A stretch of 9,757 nucleotides of DNA from Anaerolineales bacterium (GTDB taxonomy: Bacteria; Chloroflexota; Anaerolineae; Promineifilales; Promineifilaceae). The DNA lies in NCBI GenBank assembly GCA_020432595.1, contig JAGQGA010000149.1, positions 1 to 9,757 of the forward strand, written 5' to 3'. Made by a program: the position numbers and the translations under genes. Positions 9,261-9,757 of this stretch are shown piece after piece. A model generated the notes under the pieces. It worked only from the letters and a program-made list of their open reading frames with translations. It did not search any database and had not been told where the DNA came from. The stretch's first letter is position 1, and the number at the start of each line of letters is the position of its first letter.

Positions 9261-9757
9261 ATGGAAATAACGTTATTTGATGGCTTTGTGGCGCGTGTGG
9301 GGGCAGGGATGCCATTGACTTTTCCATCCAGCAAGGTGCGGGCCTTGGCGGCTTATTTGGCGGTACACGCCAATCGGCCGATTCAACGCACCCATCTTGC
9401 TACCCTGTTTTGGGGTGACAAACCAGATGATGTGGCTTTGCGTAACCTGCGGAACTCGCTTTCTCGTCTCAAGAAGGCGTTGGCTCCGCTGCAAGCTGCT
9501 ACCGACGGCGACCTGCTGACCATTACGCGAACGTCGGTGTGGTTGGCAGAAACGGCCGTTATTCCCATTGACGTTGCCCAATATGACAGGTTGTGGAACC
9601 AATGCGCGGCGGTGGCTCGCGCCGCATGGGACACCGACAAGAGTGTGTTGTCCGCGCTAACCGAGTTGGTCACACTCTATCGCGGCCCACTTCTGGCGGG
9701 GCTGACGGTTGACGACTGCGCCGAGTTTGACGACTGGCTTACCCAGCAGCAAGAGCA
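9261..9757 (+). CDS. SARP/BTAD-type transcriptional regulator (partial, N-terminal 165 residues)
   Basis: The frame opens at ATG 9261 after an in-frame stop at 9228-9230 and runs off the right edge. No strong Shine-Dalgarno sequence precedes it. Residues 1 to about 85 (MEITLFDGFVARVG, FPSSKVRALAAYLAVH, IQRTHLATLFWGD, ALRNLRNSLSRLKKAL) match the winged-helix domain of AfsR/SARP-type regulators, where the RNLRNSLSRLKK helix contacts DNA. Residues from about 105 (DVAQYDRLW, ALTELVTLYRGPLLAGL, CAEFDDWLTQQQE) are the start of a bacterial transcriptional activator domain (BTAD). In Chloroflexota such proteins are often about 1,000 residues long, with an ATPase and TPR region after the BTAD; that part is not visible here. 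It is divergent from the giant surface-protein gene and is its likely regulator. Confidence 0.88.
   Translation, partial: MEITLFDGFVARVGAGMPLTFPSSKVRALAAYLAVHANRPIQRTHLATLFWGDKPDDVALRNLRNSLSRLKKALAPLQAATDGDLLTITRTSVWLAETAVIPIDVAQYDRLWNQCAAVARAAWDTDKSVLSALTELVTLYRGPLLAGLTVDDCAEFDDWLTQQQE

Noticed and set aside
9273..9673. Minus-strand open frames opposite the BTAD regulator
   Set aside because: The plus strand encodes a clear winged-helix and BTAD sequence, so these are antisense shadows.

Overview
The window holds two incomplete genes that are transcribed away from each other, separated by about 600 bases of hairpin-rich spacer. Almost everything left of position 8665 is one unbroken minus-strand reading frame of at least 2,888 codons, running off the left edge. 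The right end carries the first 165 codons of a plus-strand regulator. No RNA gene, transposase or CRISPR array was seen. Base composition is close to even. The gene types suggest a Chloroflexota bacterium of the Anaerolineae kind: a secreted beta-helix protein with 'choice-of-anchor Q' motifs and DUF11 modules, beside a SARP/BTAD-type regulator. This assignment is inferred from gene content, not from a marker gene.

The giant protein starts with a clear signal peptide. A Pro/Ala-rich linker follows, then two related right-handed beta-helix modules (residues about 301-896 and 903-1393), each with the same N-terminal header, a series of ~30-residue repeats and a DxDGxDN...DxGAYEF closing motif. 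Next come a seven-unit beta-propeller-like domain (about 1396-1703), two DUF11-like Ig-fold modules (about 1705-1950), and an unrecognised beta-rich region with a repeat of 122-130 residues from about residue 2128. The C-terminus, where any surface anchor would lie, is outside the window.

The regulator starts at 9261 with a winged-helix DNA-binding domain followed by the beginning of a bacterial transcriptional activator domain. Regulators of this kind in Chloroflexota are often followed by an ATPase/TPR sensor region, which would lie beyond the window.

The spacer (8666-9260) holds four strong hairpins and one weaker one. It also has a plausible extended -10 promoter for the giant gene. Immediately upstream of that promoter are two direct heptamer repeats 4 bp apart, the nearer one exactly 8 bp from the -10 box. 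This is the geometry described for SARP-family binding sites. The simplest reading is that the divergent regulator controls the surface-protein gene, but this is inference.
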